From the NCBI RefSeq assembly GCF_000025525.1, contig NC_013887.1, forward strand, positions 692,729 to 756,728: a DNA stretch of 64,000 nucleotides, read 5' to 3'. This DNA is from Methanocaldococcus sp. FS406-22 (lineage in GTDB: Archaea > AGJL01 > Methanococci > Methanococcales > Methanocaldococcaceae). The position numbers were made by a program, and so were the translations under genes. The notes below the pieces were generated by a model that saw only the letters and a program-made list of their open reading frames with translations, did not search any database and had not been told where the DNA came from. Below, one piece after another: positions 8,761-18,429 of this stretch (position 1 is the stretch's first letter; every line of letters begins with the position of its first letter).

Positions 8761-9425
8761 TTTATAAAATTCAATATCTCTTCTTTATTTAGAATAATTG
8801 GATAACCAACAACTATATCATTATTATCTTTAATTCTTTTTAAAACTTCTCTATCCTCTAAAGACAATATAAAATCTCTCCAATTTCCTTTATAATTCCT
8901 CCTTCTATTTAAATAACCCTTCATAGATTTCAACACATTCTCATCAATCTTTGTAGCAAATGGGACATATACAGCTTTCTTTGAGTTTATATTGCATTTC
9001 TGCCCATATAAATAATAAGATATAAGGTTGTATTCCTCAATAATATCTTTAACTAAACTCTCTACTCCTTCAGTCCCCACCCAAACATCTTTGCCATACC
9101 CAATAGCCTCTCTAACAACATCTAAAATTCTATTGTTGCTGAATCTTCTCTCCCTATCACTTAAATATTGCTTATTTCCTAAAACAACACACAAATCAAA
9201 ATCATAAGATGCATAAAGCTCTAACAATTTAAAAGCATCTTCTTTCTTAGCTTGAACTGTCATAACAACCTTAGATATCTTTTCTAACCCTTCTAAAATA
9301 TCTTCATCAACTATAGCTACATTTTCAGCATCTATAATGTAATAATCAAAATACTTCTCAACAAACCTTCCAAACTCTACAATATCCTCATCTATTTTGC
9401 TTGGCTTTATGGCAATGGCTAACAT
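8733..9425 (-). CDS. Uncharacterised protein (MJ1239-type), divergent from proS
   Basis: 230 residues from the ATG at 9425, which is preceded by GGTGAGTTTT; the frame stays open to 9464 without a better site. It begins MLAIAIKPSKIDED and alternates hydrophobic strands (VVMTVQAK, LCVVLGN, VWVGTEG, IVVGYPIIL) with helices, which suggests an alpha/beta barrel-like protein. A distant relation to luciferase-like proteins is possible but not shown. The last codons and stop lie inside the 12-bp inverted repeat of the candidate RNA on the other strand. It is divergently arranged with proS. Confidence 0.6.
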   Translation of the reverse strand: MLAIAIKPSKIDEDIVEFGRFVEKYFDYYIIDAENVAIVDEDILEGLEKISKVVMTVQAKKEDAFKLLELYASYDFDLCVVLGNKQYLSDRERRFSNNRILDVVREAIGYGKDVWVGTEGVESLVKDIIEEYNLISYYLYGQKCNINSKKAVYVPFATKIDENVLKSMKGYLNRRRNYKGNWRDFILSLEDREVLKRIKDNNDIVVGYPIILNKEEILNFIKGSVQCERW

Positions 9426-9506
9426 AAAACTCACCACAAAAAACTTTAAATAACTAACTATCATTTTAAATAGAAATTAATTAAATTTATTAATAAAGGT
9501 GATAGC

Positions 9507-10874
9507 TTGGAATTTTCAGAGTGGTATTCCGATATATTAGAAAAAGCTGAAATTTATGATGTTAGGTATCCAATAAAAGGTTGTGGAGTTTACCTCCCTT
9601 ACGGATTTAAAATTAGGAGATATACATTTGAAATAATAAGAAAGCTATTAGATGAGAGTGGGCATGATGAAACATTATTCCCAATGCTAATCCCAGAAGA
9701 TTTGTTAGCTAAGGAGGCAGAACATATAAAAGGATTTGAGGATGAGGTTTATTGGGTAACTCATGGAGGAAAAACACCGTTAGATGTTAAATTAGCTTTA
9801 AGACCCACTTCAGAAACACCAATCTATTACATGATGAAGCTTTGGGTTAAAGTTCATACTGATTTACCAATAAAAGTTTATCAGATAGTTAATACATTTA
9901 GATATGAAACAAAGCACACAAGGCCTTTAATTAGATTAAGAGAGATAATGACATTTAAAGAAGCTCACACTGCTCATTCAACAAAAGAAGAGGCTGAAGA
10001 GCAGGTAAAACAAGCTATATCTATCTATAAAAAATTCTTTGACACTTTGGGCATTCCATACTTAATCTCAAAAAGACCAGAGTGGGATAAATTCCCTGGA
10101 GCAGAATACACAATGGCTTTTGATACCATATTTCCAGATGGGAGAGTAATGCAAATAGCAACTGTCCATAATTTAGGGCAAAACTTCTCAAAGACTTTTG
10201 AGATTTTATTTGAAACACCAACTGGAGGTAAAGATTATGCCTATCAAACATGTTATGGAATCTCTGATAGAGTTATAGCTTCAATTATAGCAATACATGG
10301 AGATGAGAAAGGGCTGATTTTGCCACCGATAGTAGCTCCGATACAGATAGTTATAGTTCCATTAATATTTAAAGGAAAGGAAGAAGTTGTAATGGAAAAA
10401 GCTAAAGAGTTGTATGAAAAATTAAAAGGCAAATATAGGGTTTATATTGATGATAGAGATATAAGGCCTGGAAGAAAGTTCAACGATTGGGAGATAAAAG
10501 GTGTTCCATTGAGAATTGAAATAGGACCGAAAGATATTGAGAATAAAAAGATAACACTATTTAGAAGAGATACAATGGAGAAATTCCAGGTAGATGAAAC
10601 ACAGTTAGAGGAGGTAATAGAAAAAACTTTAAATAATATTATGGAAAACATTAAGAATAGAGCATGGGAAAAATTCGAAAACTTTATAACTACCCTTGAA
10701 GATATAAATCCTGATGAAATTAAAAAAATACTATCTGAAAAGAGGGGGGTTATCTTAATTCCATTTAAGGAAGAAATATACAATGAAGAACTTGAAGAGA
10801 AAGTAGAAGCAACTATTTTAGGGGAGACAGAATATAAAGGTAATAAATATATAGCAATAGCTAAGACATATTAA
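9507..10874 (+). CDS. proS: Prolyl-tRNA synthetase, archaeal/eukaryotic type
   Basis: 455 residues from a TTG start three bases after AGGTGAT; no ATG is suitably placed. A cytoplasmic class II synthetase charging tRNA-Pro. Motif 2 is seen as [17 protein letters not shown]. The TSE loop is present in [11 protein letters not shown]. Motif 3 lies around [19 protein letters not shown]. An anticodon-binding domain follows ([10 protein letters not shown] onward). The C-terminus ends [20 protein letters not shown], the archaeal tail. Length matches the M. jannaschii enzyme, which also has a known side activity towards cysteine. Confidence 0.96.
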   Translation: MEFSEWYSDILEKAEIYDVRYPIKGCGVYLPYGFKIRRYTFEIIRKLLDESGHDETLFPMLIPEDLLAKEAEHIKGFEDEVYWVTHGGKTPLDVKLALRPTSETPIYYMMKLWVKVHTDLPIKVYQIVNTFRYETKHTRPLIRLREIMTFKEAHTAHSTKEEAEEQVKQAISIYKKFFDTLGIPYLISKRPEWDKFPGAEYTMAFDTIFPDGRVMQIATVHNLGQNFSKTFEILFETPTGGKDYAYQTCYGISDRVIASIIAIHGDEKGLILPPIVAPIQIVIVPLIFKGKEEVVMEKAKELYEKLKGKYRVYIDDRDIRPGRKFNDWEIKGVPLRIEIGPKDIENKKITLFRRDTMEKFQVDETQLEEVIEKTLNNIMENIKNRAWEKFENFITTLEDINPDEIKKILSEKRGVILIPFKEEIYNEELEEKVEATILGETEYKGNKYIAIAKTY

Positions 10875-11052
10875 ACACCTTTTGATATTTTGCATTTAAC
10901 TGTTTTATTTTATTATAGAAGGGGGTAACGACATCAGAAATGATATTTGACATCTATAAGAAGGAGATACAGTTCATAAAGTTTGATTAAAAGAATCTGA
11001 AATCTAAAATGAAGAATAAATAAAATCCCCTTTAATTTTAAGGTGAATAACA

Positions 11053-11523
11053 ATGCCTAAAAAGAGAATTTTAATATTTGGAGAGGTGCATGATGTTGGC
11101 TATAGGCCGTTTTTATTAAAAGTTGCAGGACTTTTTGATATAAAAAGGTTTTATGCTGATAATTTAATTATTGGTGATAAAAAAGCTGTTGAAGTATTAA
11201 TTGATGATGAAGAGGATAAGGTATCTCTGTTTATTGAGTATATTAAAAGGCATAAGCCAGAAAACGCAGACGTTGAGAAGATAGAGATTGAAGATTATGA
11301 TGGCTACGTCTGCAGTATAGATAGTTATTATAAATACTTAACTGCTTTACAATTAGAGAAGATAGCAACCTATGGAGGATTAATGTTAAAGTTACAAAAG
11401 CTAACATTAGAAGAACTTGAAAAAATAAATGAAAACCTAAATACAAGAATAGACGACATTGAAGAAAAACTATTAAAACTTGAAAAATCAATTATCAAAA
11501 GAAGAAATAGACACTTAAGGTGA
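11053..11523 (+). CDS. Acylphosphatase-like domain fused to C-terminal coiled coil
   Basis: 156 residues. Residues 5-90 form an acylphosphatase-like domain: [16 protein letters not shown] corresponds to the phosphate loop G-x-V-x-x-V-G-Y-R, with catalytic Arg18, and Asn37 is about where the second catalytic residue sits. Residues 105-150 are a heptad-patterned coiled coil ([20 protein letters not shown]) ending in a basic tail. GGTGAA ribosome site and ATG start. It ends four bases before the proteasome beta gene, so the two are probably cotranscribed. A fused coiled coil is not typical of metabolic acylphosphatases and suggests a scaffold or regulatory role. A second protein of this design is at 19631-20053. 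Confidence 0.7.
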   Translation: MPKKRILIFGEVHDVGYRPFLLKVAGLFDIKRFYADNLIIGDKKAVEVLIDDEEDKVSLFIEYIKRHKPENADVEKIEIEDYDGYVCSIDSYYKYLTALQLEKIATYGGLMLKLQKLTLEELEKINENLNTRIDDIEEKLLKLEKSIIKRRNRHLR

Positions 11524-11527
11524 AAGA

Positions 11528-12202
11528 ATGGATGTAATGAAAGGGACAACAACCGTTGGTTTAATCTGCGATGATGCAGTAATTTTAGCAACTGACAAGA
11601 GAGCATCATTAGGCAATTTAGTAGCTGACAAAGAGGCAAAAAAATTATATAAGATAGATGATTACATAGCAATGACCATTGCAGGAAGTGTTGGAGATGC
11701 CCAAGCGATAGTTAGGCTATTAACTGCCGAGGCAAAACTATATAAAATGAGAACTGGGAGAAATATCCCTCCATTGGCATGTGCTACCCTATTAAGTAAT
11801 ATATTACACTCAAGTAGAGTTTTCCCTTTTTTAACTCAAATAATTATTGGAGGATATGATTTATTAGAAGGGGCTAAATTATTTTCATTAGACCCATTAG
11901 GGGGAATGAATGAAGAGAAAACATTCACTGCAACAGGTTCAGGCTCCCCTATAGCCTATGGGGTTTTAGAAGCTGGATATGATAGGGAGATGTCAGTTGA
12001 AGAAGGAATAAAGTTAGCTATAAATGCATTAAAATCAGCAATGGAGAGAGATACATTCTCTGGAAACGGCATATCCTTAGCTGTTATAACAAAAGAAGGA
12101 GTTAAAATATTTGAAGATGAAGAAATTGAAAAAATCTTAGATGGTATGAAAGCTAAATCTAAGAAAAAAACCACGAAGAGAGGTAGAAGAAAGAGCAAAT
12201 AA
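11528..12202 (+). CDS. psmB: Proteasome beta subunit
   Basis: 224 residues. The short propeptide MDVMKG is cleaved to expose Thr7 (TTTVGL), the N-terminal nucleophile of the mature subunit. The catalytic Asp and Lys follow in [10 protein letters not shown], and [12 protein letters not shown] carries the conserved Ser/Gly region. It forms the inner rings of the 20S proteasome. The lysine/arginine-rich tail ([14 protein letters not shown]) is longer than in many homologues. Its SD, GGTGAAAG, overlaps the end of the acylphosphatase-like gene. The alpha subunit is not in the window. Confidence 0.97.
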   Translation: MDVMKGTTTVGLICDDAVILATDKRASLGNLVADKEAKKLYKIDDYIAMTIAGSVGDAQAIVRLLTAEAKLYKMRTGRNIPPLACATLLSNILHSSRVFPFLTQIIIGGYDLLEGAKLFSLDPLGGMNEEKTFTATGSGSPIAYGVLEAGYDREMSVEEGIKLAINALKSAMERDTFSGNGISLAVITKEGVKIFEDEEIEKILDGMKAKSKKKTTKRGRRKSK

Positions 12203-12430
12203 AACTAATAAACTATAAACTAAATAACTAAAAATTATTGAAATTTAAGTTAAAAAGATTAAAATTTTAAGAAAAAATAAAAGGATATAAAATTTCCATT
12301 TAATTCACTAAATTTCTATTTTATACTATATTTTTAATTTCAACATTTTTTCGTAACAATTACATGCATATTATCAAAATTTTCAATTTAAAACACGCAG
12401 AGATTTTAAAAGTTAAGGAGGAGGATTATT

Positions 12431-14335
12431 TTGTCAGCAGAGGAAGTTTTAGAAAACATAAAGAGAGAGATAATAAAGAAATCACCAAAAGAGGCGAAGA
12501 TAGTTGATGTTCAGTTTGAAGGCCCTGAAGTAGTTGTCTATGTAAAAAATCCAGAAATTTTTACAAATGAGATTATTAAAAACCTTGCTAAGGATTTGAG
12601 AAAAAGAATATCCATAAGACCAGACCCATCTGTTTTAGTTGAGCCAGAAATAGCTAAAAAGAAAATTTTAGAGATTGTTCCTGAAGAAGCAGAGATAACA
12701 AACTTTGTTTTTGATGCAAACACTGGGGAGGTTATAATAGAATCAAAGAAACCTGGGTTAGTTATAGGTAAAGAAGGAAAAACATTGGAGATGATTAAAA
12801 AAGCAATAAGATGGGCACCTAAGCCAGTGAGAACTCCACCAATACAATCAGAGACAATTAAAGCAATTAGAGCTACACTTTATAGAGAAAGAAATGAAGT
12901 TAAAGAAATTTTAAGAAGAATTGGAAGAAGAATACATAGGGATATAGTTGTTAGGGGGGACTATTGGATAAGAGTATCTTTCTTAGGAGGAGCAAGAGAA
13001 GTTGGAAGGTCTTGTTTATATGTTCAAACACCAGATACAAGGGTTTTAATTGATTGTGGTATTAATGTAGCATGTGAAGATAAGGCATTTCCTCACTTTG
13101 ATGCTCCAGAATTCTCAATTGAAGATTTAGATGCTGTTATAGTTACTCATGCCCATTTAGACCATTGTGGTTTTGTCCCTGGTTTGTTTAGATACGGCTA
13201 TGATGGCCCTGTCTATTGCACGAGACCCACAAGAGATTTAATGACTTTATTACAAAAAGATTATTTAGAGATTGCTAAAAAAGAAGGTAAAGAAGTCCCT
13301 TACACATCAAAAGATATAAAAACGTGTGTTAAGCATACAATACCAATTGATTATGGAGTTACAACAGATATAAGCCCTACAATAAAATTAACTCTACATA
13401 ATGCAGGGCATGTTCTTGGCTCAGCTATTGCCCATTTACATATAGGAGAAGGATTGTATAATTTAGCATACACTGGGGATATCAAGTTTGAGACATCAAG
13501 ATTGTTAGAGCCAGCTGTTTGCCAATTTCCAAGATTAGAGACGTTGATTATTGAATCTACTTATGGGGCTTATGATGATGTTTTGCCAGAGAGGGAAGAG
13601 GCAGAGAGAGAATTGTTAAGAGTGGTTAGCGAAACAACAGATAAAGGAGGAAAAGTTTTAATCCCAGTATTTGGTGTAGGAAGAGCTCAAGAGCTGATGC
13701 TTGTCTTGGAAGAAGGATATAACCAAGGAATATTTAATGCCCCAGTGTATTTAGATGGGATGATTTGGGAGGCTACTGCTATACACACTGCATATCCAGA
13801 GTATTTGTCAAAAGAAATGAGGCAGAAGATATTCCATGAAGGAGATAATCCATTCTTGTCTGAGGTATTTAAGAGAGTTGGAAGCACAAATGAAAGGAGA
13901 AGAGTTATCGATAGCGATGAGCCATGTGTAATCTTAGCTACATCTGGAATGCTTACTGGAGGGCCGAGTGTTGAATATCTAAAACACTTAGCCCCTGATG
14001 AGAAAAATGCAATAATATTTGTTGGTTACCAAGCAGAGGGAACTTTGGGTAGGAAAGTGCAGAGAGGCTGGAAAGAAATTCCAATAACAACAAGAAATGG
14101 AAAGACGAAATCAATTCCAATCAATCTACAAGTTTATACAATTGAAGGATTTTCTGGACATAGTGATAGAAAGCAGTTAATTAAATATATTAGAAGGTTG
14201 AAGCCATCACCAGAAAAAATCATTATGGTTCATGGAGAGGAGAGTAAGTGCTTAGATTTTGCAGATACTGTGAGAAGATTGTTTAAAAAACAAACTTATG
14301 TGCCAATGAACTTGGATGCAATAAGAGTTAAGTAA
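12431..14335 (+). CDS. fttA: Archaeal CPSF1/FttA transcription termination ribonuclease
   Basis: 634 residues from a TTG start after a strong AAGGAGGAGG site. Two KH-like domains come first (about 1-150; GLVIGKEGKTLEMI is the second GxxG loop). A metallo-beta-lactamase fold follows, with HAHLDHCG near residue 240, VLGSAIAHL and a later GEESK/HGE region, interleaved with a beta-CASP domain (SGHSDRKQL). Length and KH-KH-MBL-beta-CASP order match aCPSF1, shown in other archaea to be the general termination factor FttA, acting as endo/5'-3' exoribonuclease with Spt4-Spt5. About 230 bases of AT-rich leader separate it from psmB, so it has its own promoter. Confidence 0.95.
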   Translation: MSAEEVLENIKREIIKKSPKEAKIVDVQFEGPEVVVYVKNPEIFTNEIIKNLAKDLRKRISIRPDPSVLVEPEIAKKKILEIVPEEAEITNFVFDANTGEVIIESKKPGLVIGKEGKTLEMIKKAIRWAPKPVRTPPIQSETIKAIRATLYRERNEVKEILRRIGRRIHRDIVVRGDYWIRVSFLGGAREVGRSCLYVQTPDTRVLIDCGINVACEDKAFPHFDAPEFSIEDLDAVIVTHAHLDHCGFVPGLFRYGYDGPVYCTRPTRDLMTLLQKDYLEIAKKEGKEVPYTSKDIKTCVKHTIPIDYGVTTDISPTIKLTLHNAGHVLGSAIAHLHIGEGLYNLAYTGDIKFETSRLLEPAVCQFPRLETLIIESTYGAYDDVLPEREEAERELLRVVSETTDKGGKVLIPVFGVGRAQELMLVLEEGYNQGIFNAPVYLDGMIWEATAIHTAYPEYLSKEMRQKIFHEGDNPFLSEVFKRVGSTNERRRVIDSDEPCVILATSGMLTGGPSVEYLKHLAPDEKNAIIFVGYQAEGTLGRKVQRGWKEIPITTRNGKTKSIPINLQVYTIEGFSGHSDRKQLIKYIRRLKPSPEKIIMVHGEESKCLDFADTVRRLFKKQTYVPMNLDAIRVK

Positions 14336-14437
14336 AGGTAAAGTTTAAATAGCATAATCTGCTATTATCTCAATCAATGTTTTTATAATAATAAAAAGAG
14401 AATAAAACACAAATCAAGGATTTTAAGGTGATAAATT

Positions 14438-14623
14438 ATGTCAAAAGGTACTCCATCAATGGGTAAAAGAAACAAAGGTTCATATCATATAAGATGTAGA
14501 AGATGCGGAAGAAGAGCTTACCATGTAAGGAAGAAGAGATGTGCTGCTTGCGGATATCCAAATAAAAGAATGAGAAAATACTCATGGCAAAACAAAAAAG
14601 TTAATGGTAGAAGAATAAAATAA
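14438..14623 (+). CDS. rpl37e: Large ribosomal subunit protein eL37
   Basis: 61 residues, very basic. The zinc ribbon CRRCG...CAACG is at residues 20-40, and the start [17 protein letters not shown] is characteristic of L37e. The ribosome site is GGTGAT, and the gene has its own AT-rich promoter region. It is followed by a long T-run. Confidence 0.97.
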   Translation: MSKGTPSMGKRNKGSYHIRCRRCGRRAYHVRKKRCAACGYPNKRMRKYSWQNKKVNGRRIK

Positions 14624-14633
14624 ATTATAATGG

Positions 14634-14650
14634 ATTATTTTTTCTTTTTT
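14634..14650 (+). terminator. T-rich terminator after rpl37e
   Basis: TTATTTTTTCTTTTTT follows the stop codon by about ten bases, an oligo-T tract of the kind that ends transcription in archaea. The next gene has a separate upstream region. Confidence 0.6.
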
Positions 14651-14730
14651 ATTTGGGTGAATTTCATTACACTTTACACTGTAGATAGTTTTTTATATAA
14701 ATTATAAAGTTATCTTATTTTGGTGATAAA

Positions 14731-15162
14731 ATGAGCGACCTTGAGAGTATAGATTATTATGATTACAAGGCATTATTAAAGAGAGCAAGAAGTCAAATTC
14801 CAGAATATGTTTTCCAAAAAGATAGATTTGAGCTTCCAGAAATTGAGATATTAATAGAGGGGAATAGAACAATAATAAGAAACTTTAGAGAGTTAGCTAA
14901 AGCAGTAAATAGAGATGAAGAATTCTTTGCTAAATATCTTTTAAAAGAGACTGGTAGTGCAGGTAACTTAGAGGGAGGTAGGTTAATACTACAAAGAAGA
15001 ATCAGCCCAGAGTTATTGAAATCAAGAATTAATGATTTCTTGAGGGAGTATGTTATCTGTAGAGAGTGTGGTAAGCCAGATACCAAGATTATTAAAGAGG
15101 GAAGAGTTCATTTACTCAAATGTATGGCTTGTGGTGCTATAAGGCCTATAAGAATGATTTAA
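14731..15162 (+). CDS. eif2b: Translation initiation factor aIF2 beta subunit
   Basis: 143 residues. A helical N-terminus (YYDYKALLKRARSQ) leads to the alpha/beta domain (NRTIIRNFRELAKAVNR) and a C-terminal zinc ribbon, CRECG...CMACG. With aIF2 alpha and gamma it delivers initiator Met-tRNA to the small subunit. The length fits the family. GGTGATAAA site and ATG start; nine bases to the next gene. Confidence 0.96.
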   Translation: MSDLESIDYYDYKALLKRARSQIPEYVFQKDRFELPEIEILIEGNRTIIRNFRELAKAVNRDEEFFAKYLLKETGSAGNLEGGRLILQRRISPELLKSRINDFLREYVICRECGKPDTKIIKEGRVHLLKCMACGAIRPIRMI

Positions 15163-15171
15163 GGGAAAATT

Positions 15172-15960
15172 ATGAAAGCAAAAGCCATTGAGATTTTTAA
15201 AAAATACCTCTCTTTAAATATTATAAAAAAGATTTTAATAACCTATTTTTTATGTTGGGCAGGGTTTTTGTTTTCTTTCTCGGTAGGGAAGTTTCTTTTA
15301 TATTTATCGTCTATTTTAAAATCCAATTTTATATCTGAACCTGCTAAATTAGCTCAAAGTGTAGGAACTGCAAAATTTAACGCTGTTTCCTCAGCTGTCT
15401 CAAATACTGTTGGGGTGAAAAATGCTTACTTAGCTTATGCTCTTTCATATATATTTTCTAATTTTATGGGATGCATAATCATAATGTTTGCCCTTGGAGC
15501 ACTTGCTTATCTATATAAGAAAGATCTAGAAAAAGCCAAAACATCTGAAGAAAAAGAGGAATTATTAAAAGATTATCAAAGATATTTATTTATACTATTC
15601 ATTTTCACTGTTATAAACCCATTAACTGGACTGATTGGGGTAAATCTTCAATATTCTGATTTGGTTGCTGTCCTTCCTCATGGATTTTTTGAATTTTTTG
15701 GATTTGCAATAGCAGTTGTTGTTGGGGTAGAAATGGCCAATAAAATACTACCAATAGTCAAAAGAGAAATATCCAATAAAAAAATAGCCATTCTTGTAGT
15801 GTGTTCCTTTATATTTATCTTTATAGCTGGAATGTTGGAGCCAATAGATTGGCTTATCTATACCTATGCAAAACTCCATGGAATTTCTCTGTTATCTGCT
15901 TTTGCAACGGCATATAAAAACTTATTTTTGTATTTAATTTCGATGCTTTTTAAATCTTGA
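15172..15960 (+). CDS. SpoIIM/DUF95-type integral membrane protein
   Basis: 262 residues with about five or six hydrophobic helices (near 20-45, 85-110, 135-160, 170-190, 205-225 and a C-terminal one). The segment LPHGFFEFFGFAIA matches the SpoIIM family hallmark of a His-Gly-x-x-Glu motif inside a membrane helix. Archaeal members are of unknown role. It lies directly after aIF2-beta and seven bases before the next gene, so the three are likely one transcript. Confidence 0.7.
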   Translation: MKAKAIEIFKKYLSLNIIKKILITYFLCWAGFLFSFSVGKFLLYLSSILKSNFISEPAKLAQSVGTAKFNAVSSAVSNTVGVKNAYLAYALSYIFSNFMGCIIIMFALGALAYLYKKDLEKAKTSEEKEELLKDYQRYLFILFIFTVINPLTGLIGVNLQYSDLVAVLPHGFFEFFGFAIAVVVGVEMANKILPIVKREISNKKIAILVVCSFIFIFIAGMLEPIDWLIYTYAKLHGISLLSAFATAYKNLFLYLISMLFKS

Positions 15961-15966
15961 GGTGAG

Positions 15967-16359
15967 ATGATTAAAGTATTAGCAATAGACATATCTGGAA
16001 GACACCATGAAGATAATGTATTTTTTAGAGTTTATGCTGGAGTTTTAGTTGAGATAAAGGCAGATAGAATTGTGCATGTAGAAAAAATAGATGTTATGGT
16101 TAAAGAAGAAAAAACTCAGAAATTGAGAGATATTGTTAAAGAAGTTAAAGAACTTATTGAGAAGATTGGGGAAGAATTTGATTACATTTTATGTGAAAGA
16201 GGGGAATTTTTTAACTTGTCTAAGGATATTGTCTCAGCAATTTTGAAAAAGGAAGTTATATTTCCAAAGACAAGGGGTGAGTTAGAGGCGATAAATATAG
16301 CCCACCATGTTTCTTATTCTGTTAGAAAGCTGCTTATGGAAGAAAAGAAAAAAAGTTAA
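15967..16359 (+). CDS. Conserved archaeal protein, possibly DUF2209 / RNase H-like fold
   Basis: 130 residues. It starts MIKVLAIDISGRHHEDN with an acidic residue on the first strand; FRVYAGVLVEI, FDYILCERGEFF and a late ELEAINIAHHVSYSVRKLL helix follow. Strand order and the Asp on strand 1 are compatible with an RNase H-like fold, as suggested for DUF2209. The assignment is tentative. The GGTGAG site overlaps the preceding stop, indicating coupling to the SpoIIM-like gene. Confidence 0.5.
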   Translation: MIKVLAIDISGRHHEDNVFFRVYAGVLVEIKADRIVHVEKIDVMVKEEKTQKLRDIVKEVKELIEKIGEEFDYILCERGEFFNLSKDIVSAILKKEVIFPKTRGELEAINIAHHVSYSVRKLLMEEKKKS

Positions 16360-16478
16360 CTTTGTGATTTTTAGGTTGTGAGATTTAATTTAAAATTCTA
16401 TTTGTTAGTTTGGATAAAAAATAAAAAGCTGAACATAATAAAATAGTTTTTAATGAACCTGAAAGTTTGGTGATTCTA

Positions 16479-17399
16479 ATGTATGAGATAGTTAGATACG
16501 AAGGAGGGGTTTATAAAAACAACATCTTTAAAGAATGGATTGAGGACATTGGAGGTTTTGTCATTCAGGAGCATGTTATGCAGTTAGATGTTTATATGAC
16601 CTTGGCAATTCCTCAAAATGAACTTGAGAACATTAAAGAGGAAGCTAAAAAATACAAAGGTAAGATTATAGAAACCCCATTGGCAGGGACTGAGATAGCT
16701 GTTGTAGCCCCAAGTTTATCAAGACATCACCTCCCACACACAGCTTGCGATATTTCAGAATATTTGAGGAGGTTTGGAGCCAAGCCAAATATGATTGGTT
16801 TAGCAAGAGGGGTTGGAAGAGATATAGCCCAATTGAGAGAAAAAGAGAAGAGGTTGATAGAGGAGCATGATTTGGCTGTTTATGTAATGGGTAATTTTGA
16901 AGATTGCATTAAAAATAAAACCCATCTATTTGATGTAGATATTCCAGTTGTTGTTACCGGAGGGCCTGAGAAGATAGATATTCCTTATCCATACGTTGGA
17001 AATCTTGGGAGGAGGAGCCATAGGTTGAGGCATGGAGAGGAGATTAGGGCTTTAAGAAAGATGGTTGATGTGATAACAGAACTTATAAATGAGAGAAGGA
17101 GAGAGTTATCTTACGACCCTCCAATTGTTCCGCCGGTAGTTGTTAAGGATGAAATTGAAAAGCAGGTTGAGGAAGTTTATTCAATTCTATCTCCAATGCC
17201 TATTGTTACTCAATTGGATGGATTGAGGGTTAAACTGGATTATGATAAACATGCAGATAAAATTAGAGAGGTTAAAGTTAAAAACTACAAGTTGGGAGAT
17301 ATTGCTGAGATTAAAAGAAGTGAAATGAAAAACTATATATTAATAAAAATAAAACCAAAATCAGAAGTAGAATTTGAGATGTATAAAGACAAAGCTTAA
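16479..17399 (+). CDS. Methanogenesis marker protein 7
   Basis: 306 residues from the ATG at 16479, after GGTGAT; a TTG at 16467 is less likely because it precedes that site. The sequence pattern GGFVIQEHVMQLDV, the block PHTACDISEYLRRFGAKPNM with GLARGVGRDIAQ, and VVVTGGPEKID with GRRSHRLRHGEE are those I associate with marker 7, a protein confined to methanogens and relatives. Its biochemical function is not known to me. No membrane segment. It stands on its own after about 100 bases of AT-rich DNA. Confidence 0.75.
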   Translation: MYEIVRYEGGVYKNNIFKEWIEDIGGFVIQEHVMQLDVYMTLAIPQNELENIKEEAKKYKGKIIETPLAGTEIAVVAPSLSRHHLPHTACDISEYLRRFGAKPNMIGLARGVGRDIAQLREKEKRLIEEHDLAVYVMGNFEDCIKNKTHLFDVDIPVVVTGGPEKIDIPYPYVGNLGRRSHRLRHGEEIRALRKMVDVITELINERRRELSYDPPIVPPVVVKDEIEKQVEEVYSILSPMPIVTQLDGLRVKLDYDKHADKIREVKVKNYKLGDIAEIKRSEMKNYILIKIKPKSEVEFEMYKDKA

Positions 17400-17452
17400 G
17401 TTAGGTCATATTTATTTATTTTAGGTATTAAATAACATTACGAGGGAGAAAC

Positions 17453-17881
17453 ATGGAGAACTTTAATTTTAAATGTTATGATTTGGATGAAAAGGAAATT
17501 CCCATTCCTCCAGGATTGCCCCAATCAATAATTGCCAGATTATTAGAGATTTGTAATGTAAAATTTGACATTAGGGAAGATGAAGTATACAATGTAAAAT
17601 ATCCTGTATTAATTGGAAAAGAGAAGGACTTAGAAGAGGCTAAAAAATATTTAGAGCTAATTACAGAATCAAAATTAGCTTTAAGAGACATTGCAAGATT
17701 AGCAAGGAGATTTAAAGTTAAAGCTAAGATTTATACAGATGATGAAGATTTTAGGTATATTTTAGATGTTTTGAGTAGCGATATAGCCAATAAAGATTAT
17801 ATAGAGGTTGTTGAAGATATGCCAGAAGGAGAGAAAGAGGTTATTGAAATTGGAAACAAAAAAATATACGTAGGAATATAA
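17453..17881 (+). CDS. Uncharacterised methanogen protein downstream of marker 7
   Basis: 142 residues. N-terminal motif EIPIPPGLPQSIIARLLEIC, then a helical region (YLELITESKLALRDIARLARRFKV) and a C-terminal VIEIGNKKIYVGI strand pair. I do not recognise the family. It is acidic and soluble. GAGGGAG ribosome site and ATG start. It is 53 bases after the marker 7 gene on the same strand, so a shared role or transcript is plausible. Confidence 0.55.
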   Translation: MENFNFKCYDLDEKEIPIPPGLPQSIIARLLEICNVKFDIREDEVYNVKYPVLIGKEKDLEEAKKYLELITESKLALRDIARLARRFKVKAKIYTDDEDFRYILDVLSSDIANKDYIEVVEDMPEGEKEVIEIGNKKIYVGI

Positions 17882-18054
17882 AACCTTTTAAGATTTTATT
17901 GAAATTTTTTACCCCTTAATCTATTTTCAATAGGGTATTTAATAAATACGTAAAAATTAAATACATAAAACTGCGGAAATTTCCATCTAAACCTAATAAA
18001 AGTAGATATATACACTGCGGGAGCTCTATTAATTATTAAAAAATAAAAAATTAA

Positions 18055-18306
18055 TTATCCTTCCAAGGTTAATAAATATTTTCTTGCCCCCTGCATTCCA
18101 AGCTGTAATTTTATCGCTTTTATAAGTTCATAGACATCTTCAACAGTCTCAGCATCATACAATGCCTCTTTAAACTTCTCCCTTTTTGATGGTTCTACCA
18201 AGTTCAATAAGTATTCAACTGTAGCAACCAACTCAATGTATTTTTTCTCTCTATTCATTAAATTATCTAATTCATTTAGTATCTCTTGAATTTTTCCAGA
18301 TGGCAT
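18055..18306 (-). CDS. Small helical archaeal protein
   Basis: 83 residues, almost entirely amphipathic helix (IQEILNELDNLMNREKKYIE, then FKEALYDAETVEDVYELIKA), ending ARKYLLTLEG. No cysteine, no membrane span. GGTGAAATAA ribosome site and ATG start. It is divergent from the YchF-like GTPase, sharing a roughly 120-base promoter region. Family not recognised. Confidence 0.6.
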   Translation of the reverse strand: MPSGKIQEILNELDNLMNREKKYIELVATVEYLLNLVEPSKREKFKEALYDAETVEDVYELIKAIKLQLGMQGARKYLLTLEG

Positions 18307-18429
18307 TTATTTCACCATATACATGATATCTAACTTTCAGGATAATTTTGTTATATGTGATATAAATATTTTAATACGAGTGGTTTCTATTTAACTAGTA
18401 ACATTAAAAATACTTTTTATGGTGATAAC

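Noticed and set aside
10920-11010. C/D box RNA or short peptide gene between proS and the acylphosphatase-like gene
   Set aside because: Box C reads AATGATA and only one CTGA lies at a suitable distance; the 16-codon frame has no ribosome site or similarity.
17960-18040. CRISPR remnant, because ACTGCGG occurs twice
   Set aside because: Only seven bases repeat, once, with no further repeats or spacers; no CRISPR array is present in the window.
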